A stretch of DNA of 64,000 nt from Tetraselmis striata (taxonomy: Eukaryota > Chlorophyta > Chlorodendrophyceae > Chlorodendrales > Chlorodendraceae), in NCBI GenBank assembly GCA_006384855.1, contig VCJN01001381.1:103728-167727 (forward strand), in the 5' to 3' direction. Of the stretch, positions 12,175 to 23,734 are shown in pieces; positions within the stretch are counted from its first letter, which is position 1; the number at the start of each line of letters is the position of its first letter. Below the pieces are notes generated by a model. That model was not told where the DNA came from and ran no database searches. It worked only from the letters and a program-made list of their open reading frames with translations. Both the position numbers and the translations under genes were made by a program.

Positions 12175-12633
12175 TTACAGGTCTGTGCCCTTCGTGGCCT
12201 TGCCACCGCCGACAGGTATTGTACGGCTGCCAGACTGGGCGTTGCGTTTCGGCAGCGTCAGCTTGAGAACGCCCTTGTCCATGATGGCCGAGATGCCCTC
12301 TGCGTCGACGTCCTGAGGCAGCCGCACGGAGCGAGCGCAGCTGCGCTGCGAGAAGGAGCTGCGCACCACTCTGTCGCCGTCCTTCTCCTCTCTCTCCTTC
12401 TTGCTCTCGCCGCGGATGGTGAGCGTCCGGTTCTTCAACTCGATCTTTACGTCCTTCTCGTCAAGGCCCGGCATCTCCGCTAGGAGTTCGTATCCGTCGG
12501 GACGCTCTTGCATGTCCAGCTTCATGTCGCTGGAATCAGGGCGGGAGTCGGGCGCGGAGTCGCGAAAGGGGTTGTCGCCGAATGGGCTGCGACCAAACGG
12601 CCACGCGAAGTCCTGATCAAGATCGACAGCCAT
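12175..12633 (-). CDS. Small heat shock protein (HSP20, cytosolic class I-like)
   Basis: 152 codons without introns. A short N-terminal arm starts MAVDLDQDFAWPFG and is followed by an alpha-crystallin domain with MPGLDEKDVKIELKN and RSVRLPQDVDAEGI. The conserved GVLKLTLPK motif stands near the C-terminus. Small heat shock proteins form oligomers that hold unfolding proteins soluble without ATP. The reading frame is open for 35 further codons upstream, but the ATG at 12633 is chosen because the same start and arm are found in the paralogue at 55834. A TATATAA box lies on this strand at 12767-12773. No organelle targeting is evident, and there is no clear phased heat shock element in the first few hundred bases upstream. 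Confidence 0.92.
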   Translation of the reverse strand: MAVDLDQDFAWPFGRSPFGDNPFRDSAPDSRPDSSDMKLDMQERPDGYELLAEMPGLDEKDVKIELKNRTLTIRGESKKEREEKDGDRVVRSSFSQRSCARSVRLPQDVDAEGISAIMDKGVLKLTLPKRNAQSGSRTIPVGGGKATKGTDL

Positions 12634-12766
12634 GACTGTGTATGAGAGTCTCGGCAGAGAAACAGTGGAGCGCGGTGGCCGGTGAACTTGCAAACTATTC
12701 TGCGGTAAGCACGTTGCAATCTGACTAATGGGTTGCAATGTTAGTCATGTTTTGGCACTGGGTGGT

Positions 12767-12773
12767 TTATATA
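12767..12773 (-). promoter_or_regulatory. TATA box of the HSP20 gene
   Basis: TATATAA on the minus strand, about 134 bp upstream of the start codon. The related gene at 55834 has the same GGGTATATAA context. Confidence 0.6.
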
Positions 12774-12779
12774 CCCGCA

Positions 12780-13914
12780 GAAGCGGCAGTGCCGCTGTGT
12801 GCTGCGAGGACGGGTCGGCATGCTGCGCACCGCCGTTCTACCCAGGCGCACAGAGCAAGGCGATCCGGGTCATCGCGGTGTAACGACATCGTAACGTAGT
12901 CGTAATGTCGTACGCCGGAGTAAATGAGATAATAGTGATGGTTGTAATCGCTATGGCAGCAATAGCAGGCGCGCAAATAATAATTCTCGGATGAAATTAC
13001 TGTTCTATAGTACGCCAGCAGTACGGAAGCAATTGTCGTTCGCAAACAGCACAGTCGTACACGCAGGCTAGACGTTCTAATTGCGGATAGATCAGGGATT
13101 ATAATCCGATACACCCTCGGCCCCAGCTCAGGCACTTGCGCGCGTCCTCCCCGCCGCGCCGCGCGCCCGCCGGATGTATTTTGTGCTCGCGTACGGGGCC
13201 ACGAGCACATACTACAGGCGTCAAAATTAATAAACGGGTAGTGGGTCGTAATCCGTGCGCAGGCTGCACGCGCCCCATGTCGCCAACCTGCGAATTGCCG
13301 CCATATGTGACTTATATCCTCATCTTCCCTCGAGCTACCTGCCCCTACTCTAGTAATCCCACAATTAATGCGATGGCGTATTGTGGACATATACGGATTT
13401 ACATCCAAGCATTGTGAAATGCTACAGTTATCTTGCCAGCTGCAAAATACTGCGTTACATCGCATGTACGCGGTGTACATCTGGGGTTATCTAGGGCACT
13501 TTCTACATATAAAGACATGCGGGGTCATGTTGCGGCTATCTTGCTGCGTCGCGAGCCGATGGCCGCGCTTGGCGTCTGCGCTTCTAGAATCAACGATACC
13601 CGCCGCCCGCTAGTGCGCTCATCCGGAAAAAAACGGACATTGCCGGTTGGCAATTGTGCGTTGTTATTGAAATTGATAACAACGTGCTAGTCAACTGCTC
13701 TCCGACGCTCAGACTTCGTTGTTCTTACGGCCTGCCATCTCTTACCATAGTAGGGAACACACATAATAAGGATTAGTGTAATTACAACTCAATCTTCTAG
13801 CCATCCTCGTTCGTTGCCAATAAACCTCGCCTCCTTCCATCCCGTGATCAATAGCTGTGTTATTTCTAGATAAATGACTGCGGGCAGTCGCCAGCACGAG
13901 CGACTACCACTACT
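12780..13914. other. Intergenic stretch without a supported gene
   Basis: AT content rises compared with the coding regions. A 237-codon frame rich in Tyr and His on the minus strand (12767-13480) resembles no family and overlaps the HSP20 promoter, so it is not called. Confidence 0.4.
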
Positions 13915-15381
13915 TTGGCAGTACGGAGATTACGAATGCAATACTCGCCCCGCCCCCGAAACAGGTTTTCTTGCGGTCTTGCAGCTCATCGCCGACGAAG
14001 GCCTCGACCCGGCGCCTACCCCCATTCGTTCGACCTCCGAACCTCGGAGCCCAACGGCGACTCCGCCGTCGTGCTGGGGGCAGATACCGCACCGATCGGT
14101 GACGCACGCAGATTCGTGGTCAACGGCTTCGATTCTCCTATCGCTGTCATTTTAGCGGTTCAAACCCGCCACATCCGGATTCATTTGGAACATTGCTCCG
14201 AATGCATGCGCGTGCGAAACGTGCCGGCGATCGAGGCTGGCGAAATCGCGCCTCGAGCGCCGGTACGACGTCCTTGTACGCATGCCAATAACTCGGTCGG
14301 GCGGGCGAGTACTCGTAAACGACGCCCGGAGCTGATGCGCGCCCCAGCCGCCGGCGCGGAGGAGCAGGGTGTCATGTGCACCATGGCAACCCCACACAGC
14401 CACGACCCTGGCTGGCTGGGGCTGAAAACCACCTACAATGATTCGCGCGCGGATTCCCTGGGCCGTTGCCCAACTTCGTTGCGTACACGACGATTGCGGC
14501 GTCCGCCAGCTCGAGCGCCGTGGGCAGCGACTCGAGGAACGCCCCAGCCGGCCGCCACTCCGGGTGGAGGCCGGAACGAAGACGCGCTATGGACGAGGAC
14601 CCCCGCCCGACCTTGGCGAGTCCATGCTGGCTGCTCCGCTCCATGCTGGCCATGTTGGCTCCCGACGGCAGCGGCAATATCTGACCCTACGACGACCGCG
14701 CGGACCGCAATGGCAACTCCGGACGCCACCGCGAGAGCTGACACCCTGCCGACTCGACCGTTCCTTTCACGGCGGCGCGAGACCTCTCCGCCCCGGCGAA
14801 ATCACCAGGTGACCCCGCGCCACTTGGCAGCCGCTCTCGCAGCCCGGCGGGCCTGCGTAGCCGCGTTGCCATCAACGTCGACTCGCCGGCGGGCGGCTTC
14901 CCGAGGACACGCGTTCGTGGACCACCTCCGGAGAGAGACCTTGCTGGTGGAGCTGCGGGCCGTGATACACCGCCAGGAACCCGGCCATCATGCCAAATGT
15001 AAGGCGGCCTTGATCCTCCACTTGAAGCGAGGCGGCGCACAGCCCGAGCATAGCGCCGAGAGCGGCGGCGCGGCGCCAGGCACCACGGAGCAACAGTTGG
15101 CCGTCATTTTTGAAGAAGTTGCCGCGGCGGCGGCAGCTCGGATCAACACGCGCCTCACAAGAGCCCCCGCCTCAGTCTCCCCGGCGGAGGCCAACAGCGC
15201 GCTGGGATATAGTCCAACCACGCAACGACCCCGGCCAACCGCTCCCGAGCCCAAGATCTGCGGCGTTGCTAGCGAGACGCCTCGGCTGCCTCAGCCGGAG
15301 CGTCGCATCTCTGATGGTGGGGAAGGGCCGGAAGAGGAATGTGCGCCCGTGGGGGCGCCCGAGTTGCATCCGCCGGGATAG
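13915..15381 (+). CDS. Long open frame of unknown nature, doubtful gene
   Basis: A 488-codon open frame in a GC-rich stretch, very rich in Arg, Ala, Pro and Thr. I recognise no domain. The antisense strand is also open over much of it, as expected where GC-rich DNA lacks stops by chance. A 20-base G run follows at 15482. It may be an unrecognised host exon, a transposon piece or a chance frame; the chance explanation is favoured because the composition is that of a shifted frame and no second copy is seen. Confidence 0.2.
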   Translation: MAVRRLRMQYSPRPRNRFSCGLAAHRRRRPRPGAYPHSFDLRTSEPNGDSAVVLGADTAPIGDARRFVVNGFDSPIAVILAVQTRHIRIHLEHCSECMRVRNVPAIEAGEIAPRAPVRRPCTHANNSVGRASTRKRRPELMRAPAAGAEEQGVMCTMATPHSHDPGWLGLKTTYNDSRADSLGRCPTSLRTRRLRRPPARAPWAATRGTPQPAATPGGGRNEDALWTRTPARPWRVHAGCSAPCWPCWLPTAAAISDPTTTARTAMATPDATARADTLPTRPFLSRRRETSPPRRNHQVTPRHLAAALAARRACVAALPSTSTRRRAASRGHAFVDHLRRETLLVELRAVIHRQEPGHHAKCKAALILHLKRGGAQPEHSAESGGAAPGTTEQQLAVIFEEVAAAAAARINTRLTRAPASVSPAEANSALGYSPTTQRPRPTAPEPKICGVASETPRLPQPERRISDGGEGPEEECAPVGAPELHPPG

Positions 15382-15539
15382 GAGGCGGCAATCATCATTA
15401 GGCGTAACGAGACTGGCGGATATTTGTATATGATGCCCTAGAAAGCACCATGAACGTCCGCCAAAGAGGAACATGTTGGGGCGGGGGGGGGGGGGGGGGG
15501 GTGGATTACAAAAAAAGGAAAATAAAAGGATGCAGATTC

Positions 15540-15710
15540 CACCGGTAGATTAGGGACATGGCCTTCTGAGCACCACATGCCACGTGCAATGCCAGCAAGC
15601 AGCATACCCTATGCGGGTTCGTGTGGTCGGCCCGTAAGATAGTTGGCATGTGTAGCATCAAAGACTACGCGGGAAGAAAGTTGTAAGAAATTTCAAATTT
15701 CAAACTACAT
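15540..15710 (+). repeat. Dispersed repeat family D, copy 1
   Basis: Contains the family core CCTATGCGGGTTCGTG, then GTCGGCCCGTAAGATAG, then a conserved tail AAGTTGTAAGA. Related copies lie near 27520, 39560, 39720 and 58905, all in the plus orientation. There is no coding capacity, so a non-autonomous transposon or decayed terminal region is likely. Confidence 0.55.
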
Positions 15711-16054
15711 ATCAGCGGGAGTCGCAACTATGCAACGATACGATCAAGTACGAGTATCGGCTTGCCGACCGGCGCACAAAAAGCAAATACAGTCTATCAC
15801 GAGCACACAATCTATGATGCCGCGGCTTGCATGCGCGCACATCGTGCAATGGCGCCTATATACCCCTATACGAGGCTACGATACGCGTAGGTCGTAGGGA
15901 TAGGTGATAGACAGCGAGGAGTCATGTAAAGGATTATTGCCGGCATTACGGGAGCAAGTACCCGTAATCCGGAAAGACGGCCTAGCATGCGAGCTGGGAC
16001 CAGCCAGCCTATTGGCGCGTCGGGCCAATTTTCAAGTCCACATTCAAGTCACGA

Positions 16055-16720
16055 CATACCCCCGCCGCTTCCGAATCATTGCGTATTTTTCTGCTTTTTT
16101 CTCGCCCCCGGGACAGGACTGGCACCAGCGAAACCCTTGCAGCGTCTCTACGACGGCCGTTTAGGCAGCGATCCAGTTACGGAAAGCCTTGGGTAGGCGC
16201 CGCTCCATTATAGTCTACAAGCAAATTGCCGAAGCAATCTACAGGACTATTTGGAGGCTAGTGACGGAATTTCCAACATTGTTAATGGATCGCCGTCTAA
16301 AACACTGACATCAAAATACTCGGCACTGACCACGAAAGGTCCGCCCTACCCGTTTGGGCGTCGGTCCATTCGATCGAGTAATGCGAGTTGGGGCAAGCCC
16401 CATCCCGCGGAGCAAAGCATTTCGGGAGTGCGATACATGTGCAACAAAAAAAGGGATGTGAGGGAGGTCCTTCGACGCTAGCTATAACTGGACAATTTTC
16501 CCATTCCCAGTCGTAAAATACAAGGCGCCTTGAAGGGAGGGGCCGAGGGGGGACCCCGCCCAAAATAAAGGCAGGTGATACTCAGGTGTTGACGCAATAA
16601 CCCGACGAGTAATAAAATCCCTAAACTCCGCGGAACTAACAAGTTATGACGGTGATACTTCAGGTAACCGTAAAACGCACCCCAAGTACCGTAAGAACCC
16701 CAATAAGTTATGACGGTGAT
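16055..16720 (+). repeat. Dispersed repeat family C, copy 1
   Basis: About 665 bp that match, in inverted orientation, 23735-24400. Landmarks run in the same order through both copies: the CGCCCCCGGGAC block, CTACGACGGCCGTTTAGG, CAAATTGCCGAAGCA, CCCGTTTGGGCGTCGG, GGGGCAAGCCCCAT, a GGTGTTGACGC box and TTATGACGGTGATACT. Divergence looks like 20-25%. Neither copy has an open frame of note. Confidence 0.7.
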
Positions 16721-16729
16721 ACTGTCTTT

Positions 16730-17984
16730 ATTACGAGATAAGACAGTTCCGGTACGAATATGCAGTGACGACTAAGCCCTACTCACGGCCCGGCCGATCT
16801 CGAGCCGCTGACTTACATATTCGTATTCACTCGCTATACCACTGAGCGCTCCAGTCATACCAAGTTCTCGGATCAGATGGTCGGATCGACCAGGGAACTT
16901 GTGCAAACAAGATTAACTATGGCGCAAGGCCTATTATTGATTGTTGGACGAGTCTTTGTCCAGTCTTATAACGCAATCATACGAAATAAATGTTTTGACT
17001 AAAGCACGCATGGTTAATTATGTCATATATGCTCGTGCCTACATACTCGTCTCCGGAGTAACGACGCGAGCATCACAGCATGCTGACGATACATACTGGC
17101 ATCATACTGCCACCCATATACAATAAGGTACACAAAGGAGAGCGTGAGCAACCCACATGCCGTGCAAAACAACAGTTGCTGTGGGGTGACGGATGCCAAG
17201 TCAGAAGCAAACAAAGGTAACCGGAACTATGGGCACCAAATAGGAGGAAGTTAGGCACCTGCCATTGTACACCGCCATCAACATGGGGTTATATACCGCG
17301 GCTACCACAGAGGACATGCATAGTAACCGAGGGGAGTGGCGACATTTCGCCAGCTTCCGTCCAGCAAATGCCGCAGTTCTCGTCCGTCTCGTAACGACAA
17401 GGGCATCCACGAGCGCTACCTGCGTGCATGCTTGATACTCATCTCAGGGCATTGTGGTATTAAACGCACACCGCCCATGGCTGGAGAGGACACGGCGCGG
17501 CGCGGGATGGGTTATGGCTTAAACTATGAAGAATGTGCTGCACTGAATAATGATGCTGGATACCAAATACTGCTATTCACCTCCAAGTATATGCTTTTGC
17601 CCTTTTTCGTCATCCTCATCACCACCACCATCCGGCAACCAATCGGTGAGCCAATACGCTACGCACCTCCAAGAAGGCAGTCGTAAGAAAGCGCCCACCC
17701 CTTGCCCTCCCACAACCAAACAAACATACGAAGTACTTATGACAGTGGCACCATGCATCTGGGAAAAGTCTCTTTATCCCGGTTTCTTTTTATTTAGGCG
17801 CGTCGGCACCTGTCGGGCGGCACTGCCATGCCTCCTCGTAATTCTATTCATAGCAGGGGCTACTTTTTCATGTTCTATGCTATGTAGGTTCCGTAGTTGG
17901 TACACAGTGGCTGAGCACCGCCAGGGACTGTAGGGCACCTGACACCGCCGCAGCCCTCAGATTCTAGGCTATGTATAGGAAGCG
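16730..17984. other. Intergenic stretch without a supported gene
   Basis: Only short frames on both strands, no splice-consistent family match and no tandem structure. Confidence 0.4.
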
Positions 17985-19098
17985 CTAGAGCTTGGAGCTG
18001 GGGTGGCGCGGGAAGCCGAGCAGCTTGGCCTGGATGGTCTTCAGCCGGCTGTACTCCGCCTTGATGTAGGTGAGCAGCGCGTCGGGGTAGGTGATGGGCA
18101 GCTTGCCCATGTCGGTGCCGCCCTGCTCCCAGCTCTTCAGGATCACCTTGTTGGCCGACATGTGCGCGATCAGCTGCAGCAGCAGCGGCTCCACCTCGTC
18201 CGTCTCCAGCAGGTCCGCGTTCTCGAAGAGCGCGTTGGCCGCCTGTTCGTTCAGCGGCTGGAGCACCTGGTGTAGCATTACACCCGGAAGGCGTTAGGGC
18301 CTCAGGGTTTTCCATCAGCGGACGCCACATGGGAGTTCAAACGGCTGGCCGCTTCCACCACCCTGCAGTCATTCCATCCACTTGGTACTGATAGGCGGCG
18401 GGGGCGCACCTCCCGCATCCACAGCCGGTACGCATCCGCCTCGCGGCCGTGCGGGTCCATGCTCACGCGCTGAATAAACGTCTCCATCCTGCCGTCCGGG
18501 CTGTTCTGCCGGATCATCGCTTCGAAGGCTTTCTTGGATGCGGTGACGGTGGCCAGCAGCGGGCCATACAGCAGCTTGATCTGTGACATGATGTGGGCCG
18601 CCATTGTGGGAGAACACCAGTGAGAGGGTGGTAGTGGTGGTGGTGGTGTGTGTGTGTGGGTGGGGGGGGGGGGGGGGGGGGGGGGGGGGCAATGCCGCCG
18701 CGCACCTGGTCGGATACCCTCTCTATGCGCTTCAGGCGCTGGCTGTTCACTCTCGTGTGCCAGTACGTGAAGACATAGCCTGACACAGCGGTTTCAGGGC
18801 AGCTCAGGCTGGATGCGCGGCGGTGAGGTGAGCGGCAAAGCACAGATGGCAGGCGCGCGGCGAATGGGGGGGGGGGGGGGGGGTTGGGGGGGGGGAGGGG
18901 GGGGGGCTGGGGGGGGGGGGAGGGGGGGGGCTCACAATTAGCGTGTTTTTACCGGTTAGACAATCAGAATAGTTTTAAAAGAAAGCAAATGCTATGTAGA
19001 AAAAAATATTATTTTCAAAACAAATAACCAGCAAATTGAACATCAAGGGAAAAGGTACCTGCGACGGCCAGGAGGACAGGCAGGCTATCCCTGGCCAT
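17985..19098 (-). CDS. Small single-pass membrane protein of an uncharacterised algal family (4 exons)
   Basis: Exons in transcript order: 19098-19059, 18779-18706, 18580-18410 and 18266-17985, joining in phase to 188 residues. It starts MARDSLPVLLAVAGYVFTYW, a hydrophobic helix at about residues 5-20 created across intron 1. Basic residues follow (NSQRLKRIERV), then LYGPLLATVTASKKAFEAM, LWMREVLQPLNEQAANALF and LLLQLIAHMSANKVILKSW. The soluble part is predicted all helical. I recognise the pattern as a family seen in green algae without known function, and the phase agreement at three introns supports the model. Introns 1 and 2 carry long C runs on the sense strand. A degraded relative lies at 38428. 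Confidence 0.7.
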
Positions 19099-19223
19099 GC
19101 CGTCAAGACGGCACCGGTCGCACCCACGGACGGCAACCGCAGAGGGCGGAGAGTAGCGCGCCTGCCTGCGAAAGCCGCGTCGCCTTCGCAAGCAGCGGCG
19201 CGGACTTGGAAGTTGTGATAGAA

Positions 19224-19257
<34 letters not shown>

Positions 19258-20023
19258 CTGCGACTGCGCAGCCGCCTTGGCGGGCTTGTTCGTCACACCA
19301 GCAGCTACCCGTCGGGTGGGCCGACACTCACACACGCGCCGGCAGCAGTGAGTGGCGACGCAGGTGTGGGCGTGGCAGACCGACGCGCAGATGTGGGATG
19401 GATCGAAAAGTACATCCTTGCATCTACGGGAACTGTACTCGCACGGCGCGGCGCGGCTACTACACGGAAGTCACTATGTGTAGACACAGGTACACATGTA
19501 TGATATATGCAGAGGGGGCGAAAAAATAATGATATATACAGAGCCGGCCCGGCTACTACCTGTACATAAGAACTCTTCTTGGAATGGGTAGTAGCGCGCG
19601 CACTTTAATACCCTCGGTCCACGTAAGACGTAAGATTTATTGTATGTCCCAAATAATCGGTTTCCGGACGAATTATACGGTTTCATGCCGGCGAAATTTA
19701 CTCCGTTATTAAAAAGCGCAATTTACTTTTCTGTGCACAGTTGTAATAACAACCGATAAAATGTGTTTAATTGTTGATGATTAACATGTCATTAATAGAG
19801 ATTATAACTGTCCAAAGTACTGGTTCGATCTGATCCCGGTCACATGGTACGGGATGAAGGGGTCTATCCAAAACATTGAGCACGTGGCTCTGAACCAGTC
19901 GTAGCGTACGAATCGGTGGAATCTATACCCCGCCCTGCGTCAGCTCGTCAGCGGCCGCCCGCCGTCACCTCAGATCGATCCCCACCACAGCCCGCGAGGA
20001 TCTGTGGCAAGCACCACTGAGAC
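19099..20023. other. Intergenic stretch with a C run
   Basis: Separates the divergent membrane-protein and transporter genes. It holds a 31-base C run (19226-19256) and AT-rich sequence (19700-19800). No gene is supported; the promoters of both neighbours should lie here. Confidence 0.4.
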
Positions 20024-22564
20024 ATGCTGCCTGCGACATTGCTGGTCGCCGGTGGCGGCGTAACTGCCGTCGCCAGCTCAGCGACGCCCCGTCGGGCAGC
20101 GTCGCCTAGGCTCCATCGCCGCAACAACCGACACGCGACAGCCTCTTCATCCTGCTACTCGTACCAGTACGAGTACCAGTATGACACGGCGCCCGTGAGC
20201 GGTCGGCCTGCCAGCCAGCTCCGCGGAGGCACGCCGCCCAGCGAACCAGGCCGTCTACGGGGGCGCCGCGGGAGCGCGCTAATGGCGCTACAGCAAGAGA
20301 GCGGTTCGCAGGACGGCGTGGCTGTGGAGCCCCTCAGCTTTGACGCGGAGGGCCCCGCATTGGCAGCCGGTGAGGATCCCCCCCCCCCCCCCCCCCCCCC
20401 CCCCCGCCGAGCTTCCCGCCCTTTCGCCTTTTGCCTGGGCAGCCCGGGCGAGAATAATAGCGGTAAGCGGAAAGCTACACATACCAAGCTTAGACGACGC
20501 AGCGGGTCAGGGTCCCATGGCGTCGTGACGAGCCTGTCGGCATGCCGCTGGCGGTATCCTCAACCTGAAACGGCATGCCGGGAGAGGCGATACGCTTTCT
20601 TTGGTTGGTTGTGGGGGGGGGGGGGGGGGGGGGCTGACCCTCGCCCTGGCCGCTGGTGCCGCGCAGGCGAGGGCACAAGTACCTTCAATCAGGCGCTTTT
20701 CAACAGCATCAACATCCTTATGGGCGTGGGGCTGCTCTCTGTCCCATATGCCTTGAAAGAGGTAATCCCCCCAGCGGACCATCTATCTCCTCGCCGTGCT
20801 GCACGGATTTGCGCCACAACCCCAGCTGTCAGCAGTGCCTCTATCCAGCCAGTGGGCTCAGCCTGTGTGATCGTCGCGAGTTAAGCTTCCCCTGTGCTGC
20901 CGTGGGCTGCGGCGGCAGGGCGGATGGACGGCACTGGGCGTGCTGGGCTTACTTGGGCTGACAACCAACTACACAGGGAAGCTGATCGTGCGGTGTCAGG
21001 AGAGCGTGTGCGATGAGTGTACAGATCCGTACGTGGAGCCACGCAGCGGCGGCGAGCGCGGCGAGTGCCGGCCGGTGTCGACGTACGAGGGCATTGGGCA
21101 GCTGGCCTTTGGGGACTGGGGCCGCCGCTTCATCACGCTGGTGCTGTACACAGAGCTGCTCGGCACCTGCGGTCTCTTCTTCATCCTCGAGGGCGACCAC
21201 CTCGCGCTGCTGCTGGGGGATCTCACCGGGTGGGACTCCAACCAGCTCATGTTTGCCTCCTCCGCGCTCATTTTGCCCACCACCTGGCTCGCGGACCTCT
21301 CGGCGCTTTCGTACGTTGGCCTCCTGGGCGGAGCCTCTTCGCTGCTGCTGACTGGCGTTGTGGCTGGCGAGTTTCTCCAACGTGCGCCCCCCCCCCAGCT
21401 TGTGTCTGCAGACCTTGCACAGCCCATGCATCCACCGCCCCCCAAACAGCTACTCCCAATCGCCCACTTCATTGAGGATTAGGAGCGCTTGCACTGTTTC
21501 TGGTTGCCCCCCTTCATGCCCCCCTCTGCGTGGCACCGCGCAGAGTCCGGCCTGGCGGATCCCCACGTGCGGCTGGAGATGACGCAGCTGGCGGACACCA
21601 CACTGTTGCATGCGTCGCAGCTGCCGGTGACCTTCGGGCTGCTGGCCTTTGTGTTTGCGGGCCACGCGGTGTTCCCCGGCATCTACACCTCCATGCGCGA
21701 GAAGGAGCGCTTCCCGGAGATGCTGGACCTCACGTACCTCATCGTGGGCGCCACCTGCCTGGTCGTGGGCGTGTCGGGCTACCTGCTGTACGGGGAGCAG
21801 GTGGGCGCGGCGCGGCCATGCCGTCTACCCATCGCTGGCTCTAGCCGCCTTTATGCCCGGGCGACATCTGGGCGACGGTAGTGCTGTTGGGTCACACGTC
21901 CTGTGGCTAATGCGGCACTTGGTTGGGCGCTGGGTTGCGGGTGCGGTTTCCCTTTGAGAGCCTGGTTGTCTGGGCGCCTCCGGCTGATGGACTTCCCTGG
22001 GCGTTGCAGACCATGGAGGAAGTCACGATGAACCTGGACGACACCAGCGCCGCGGCCAACCTGGCCACCGCGCTCATCCTCATCAGCCCCTTCACCAAGT
22101 TTGCGCTCACGCTCGACCCGGTGGCGCGCGGCGTGGAGGAGGTGAGGCTGCTGTACAGCGGCGCAATCGGCATGGCAGAATACCTCATTGACTGCTGCTG
22201 AAGCGTCCTTGGTAGCCTCTTACCCCCCCCCCCCCCCCCTGGGCTGCCGTCCCTGCAGAAGCTGGGCATCGACGTGGGCGGGGAGGGCGCGCTCAAGGCT
22301 CGCCTGCTGCGAACCGGACTGGGCCTCGGAACTCTAGGCATGGCGGCGGCGCTGCCCTTCTTTGCGGCGCTCATGGCGCTTATTGGCTCCTTCCTCACGC
22401 TCGTCGTCTCCGTCATCTTCCCCTCCCTCTCCTACCTGGCCATCTACGGCGGCCGCGTCAGCGACAGTGAGCGTATGCTCAACTACGGCGTGGTGGCGCT
22501 GGGGACGTTCTGCGCTGCGGCGGGCACGTGGACCGCGTTCCAGGAGATCTCGGCCAGCATGTGA
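20024..22564 (+). CDS. Amino acid/auxin permease family transporter, vacuolar AVT-like (6 exons)
   Basis: Exons 20024-20369, 20667-20761, 20919-21381, 21544-21800, 22010-22141 and 22259-22564 join in phase to 532 residues. A long polar N-terminal tail (about 115 residues) precedes the family signature of membrane helix 1 (FNSINILMGVGLLSVPYALKE, shortened here: SINILMGVGLLSVPYA). Further hydrophobic helices follow, including GWTALGVLGLLGLTTNYTGK, LGTCGLFFILEGDHLALLLG, LPVTFGLLAFVFAGHAVFPG, LIVGATCLVVGVSGYLLYG and two C-terminal helices ending in WTAFQEISASM. Members of this family (Aa_trans) move neutral amino acids by proton exchange, and AVT1-type proteins with long N-terminal tails sit on the vacuole. 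Substrate and location here are inferred. Introns 1 and 3 start with GTGAG or GTGCG followed closely by C runs. Confidence 0.88.
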
Positions 22565-23006
22565 GTCGCACAGCAGTGCTCGTGAGAGTCGCAGTAGGTG
22601 CCCACACTGGCGGCAGGCCCACCAGCAAGTCGCCGGAATGATCGCGCACAGCGGCCGAACTCAGGTTTGCCCGCCAGCGGAAAATTATGTTGCCTGATGC
22701 CAATGTCTCAGCAACACAAATCGGCGACACTATGCCGTTTGGGGCGGGGCAAAGGCATCTCTGTCGCCAATAAGCAGGTCTGATGCTCTCGGCAGAGCGC
22801 GAGCGGCCGGCATGTAAAGATTGAGCGCCGCTCGAGATGTTTGCGCCGCGACTGGACATCCGCTTATGGTCTCACATTAATGCTAAATCAAGACGCAAGT
22901 GGCAGTCAAGGCAATCGGCGCTCTGGATCATGCACACGCCCCTCCGGCCCAGACATGCGAGCAGTAGCATCGGAGGATCGACGTGCCGGTTTGCCTCTCC
23001 GCCCGC
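22565..23006. other. Gap between convergent genes
   Basis: The shared 3' side of the transporter and the SRPBCC gene. A TGTAA motif near 22813 may be the transporter's poly(A) signal. Nothing else is seen. Confidence 0.35.
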
Positions 23007-23561
23007 TTACTCGGCGCCCTCCGACTTGCAGCTGAAGCCCTGAGCGCCGGCCGTCTTCATCGCGCCTAAGTGGATTGTCGCGTGCGCGTCGGCGTGGCCC
23101 TGGTTAAAGCGCGCGCGCAGCACCGTCGCCGCGGCGTCGAACACCGGCTGCAGCGCCGCCGCCGCCTCCGCCGGCGGCCCGGACGTCTCTGCCACGGCAT
23201 GCCACTCGAACACGCAGCCGCCGTTATCTGGTCGAACTTCGATGGTGGCGACATAGCGACTGACCGGCAGCTGCGACTGCACTAGCGAGTAGGACAGCGA
23301 CCGCTCGGTGTGCGACTCCAGGTGGTTCACCACCTCACCACCCCCTGCGCGCACATGCCGGCGGTCCGCGCGCCCGTCCACTGGGGTGGTAAGTATGGCG
23401 GGGTCCAGCCAGCTGAGGTCGAAGAAGTCGCCAACCGCCGCCCACACTTCCGCTTCCGGCGCGGCCAGCCGGACTGGCCTTGACGTCACAGCCACGCTCG
23501 CCATACCACCCTCAATTACCGGATACCGCCCAGGGGACTTACTCGGCATGTTAGACGCCAT
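23007..23561 (-). CDS. SRPBCC (polyketide cyclase/Bet v 1-like) small-molecule-binding protein
   Basis: 184 codons without introns. The fold pattern is readable: a first strand (ASVAVTSRPVRLAAPEAEVW), the family segment AAVGDFFDLSWLDP, the middle strands (GEVVNHLESHTERSLSYSLV), SRYVATIEVRP, then CVFEWHAVAET and a long C-terminal helix (AAALQPVFDAAATVLRARF). This matches the polyketide-cyclase-2 group of the START/Bet v 1 superfamily, which bind hydrophobic ligands in a cavity. The ligand is unknown. The second Met (23504) starts directly at the domain and is as likely a start as the first. Confidence 0.75.
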   Translation of the reverse strand: MASNMPSKSPGRYPVIEGGMASVAVTSRPVRLAAPEAEVWAAVGDFFDLSWLDPAILTTPVDGRADRRHVRAGGGEVVNHLESHTERSLSYSLVQSQLPVSRYVATIEVRPDNGGCVFEWHAVAETSGPPAEAAAALQPVFDAAATVLRARFNQGHADAHATIHLGAMKTAGAQGFSCKSEGAE

Positions 23562-23734
23562 TCAGACGCTTGGCTAGTGGGAGAGGTGAGGGCGTTGATC
23601 CGTGGTTATCGCGATGGCCCGACGAGGAGACGTCAATGAGGCGGCTGGACGATCAGGCGGACACTTGCCGCCGAGGCAATGACGACGCGCCCCCTGCGCC
23701 CCCGTTGCCTGCCGCCCGTAGTACAGTAGTAACA

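Noticed and set aside
12767-13480. 237-codon minus-strand frame upstream of HSP20
   Set aside because: Unusual Tyr/His/Cys-rich composition, no domain, overlaps the HSP20 TATA region.
14150-14180. GGTTCAAACCCGCC resembling a tRNA T-arm
   Set aside because: The flanking bases do not pair as a T-stem and no acceptor or anticodon arm could be placed.
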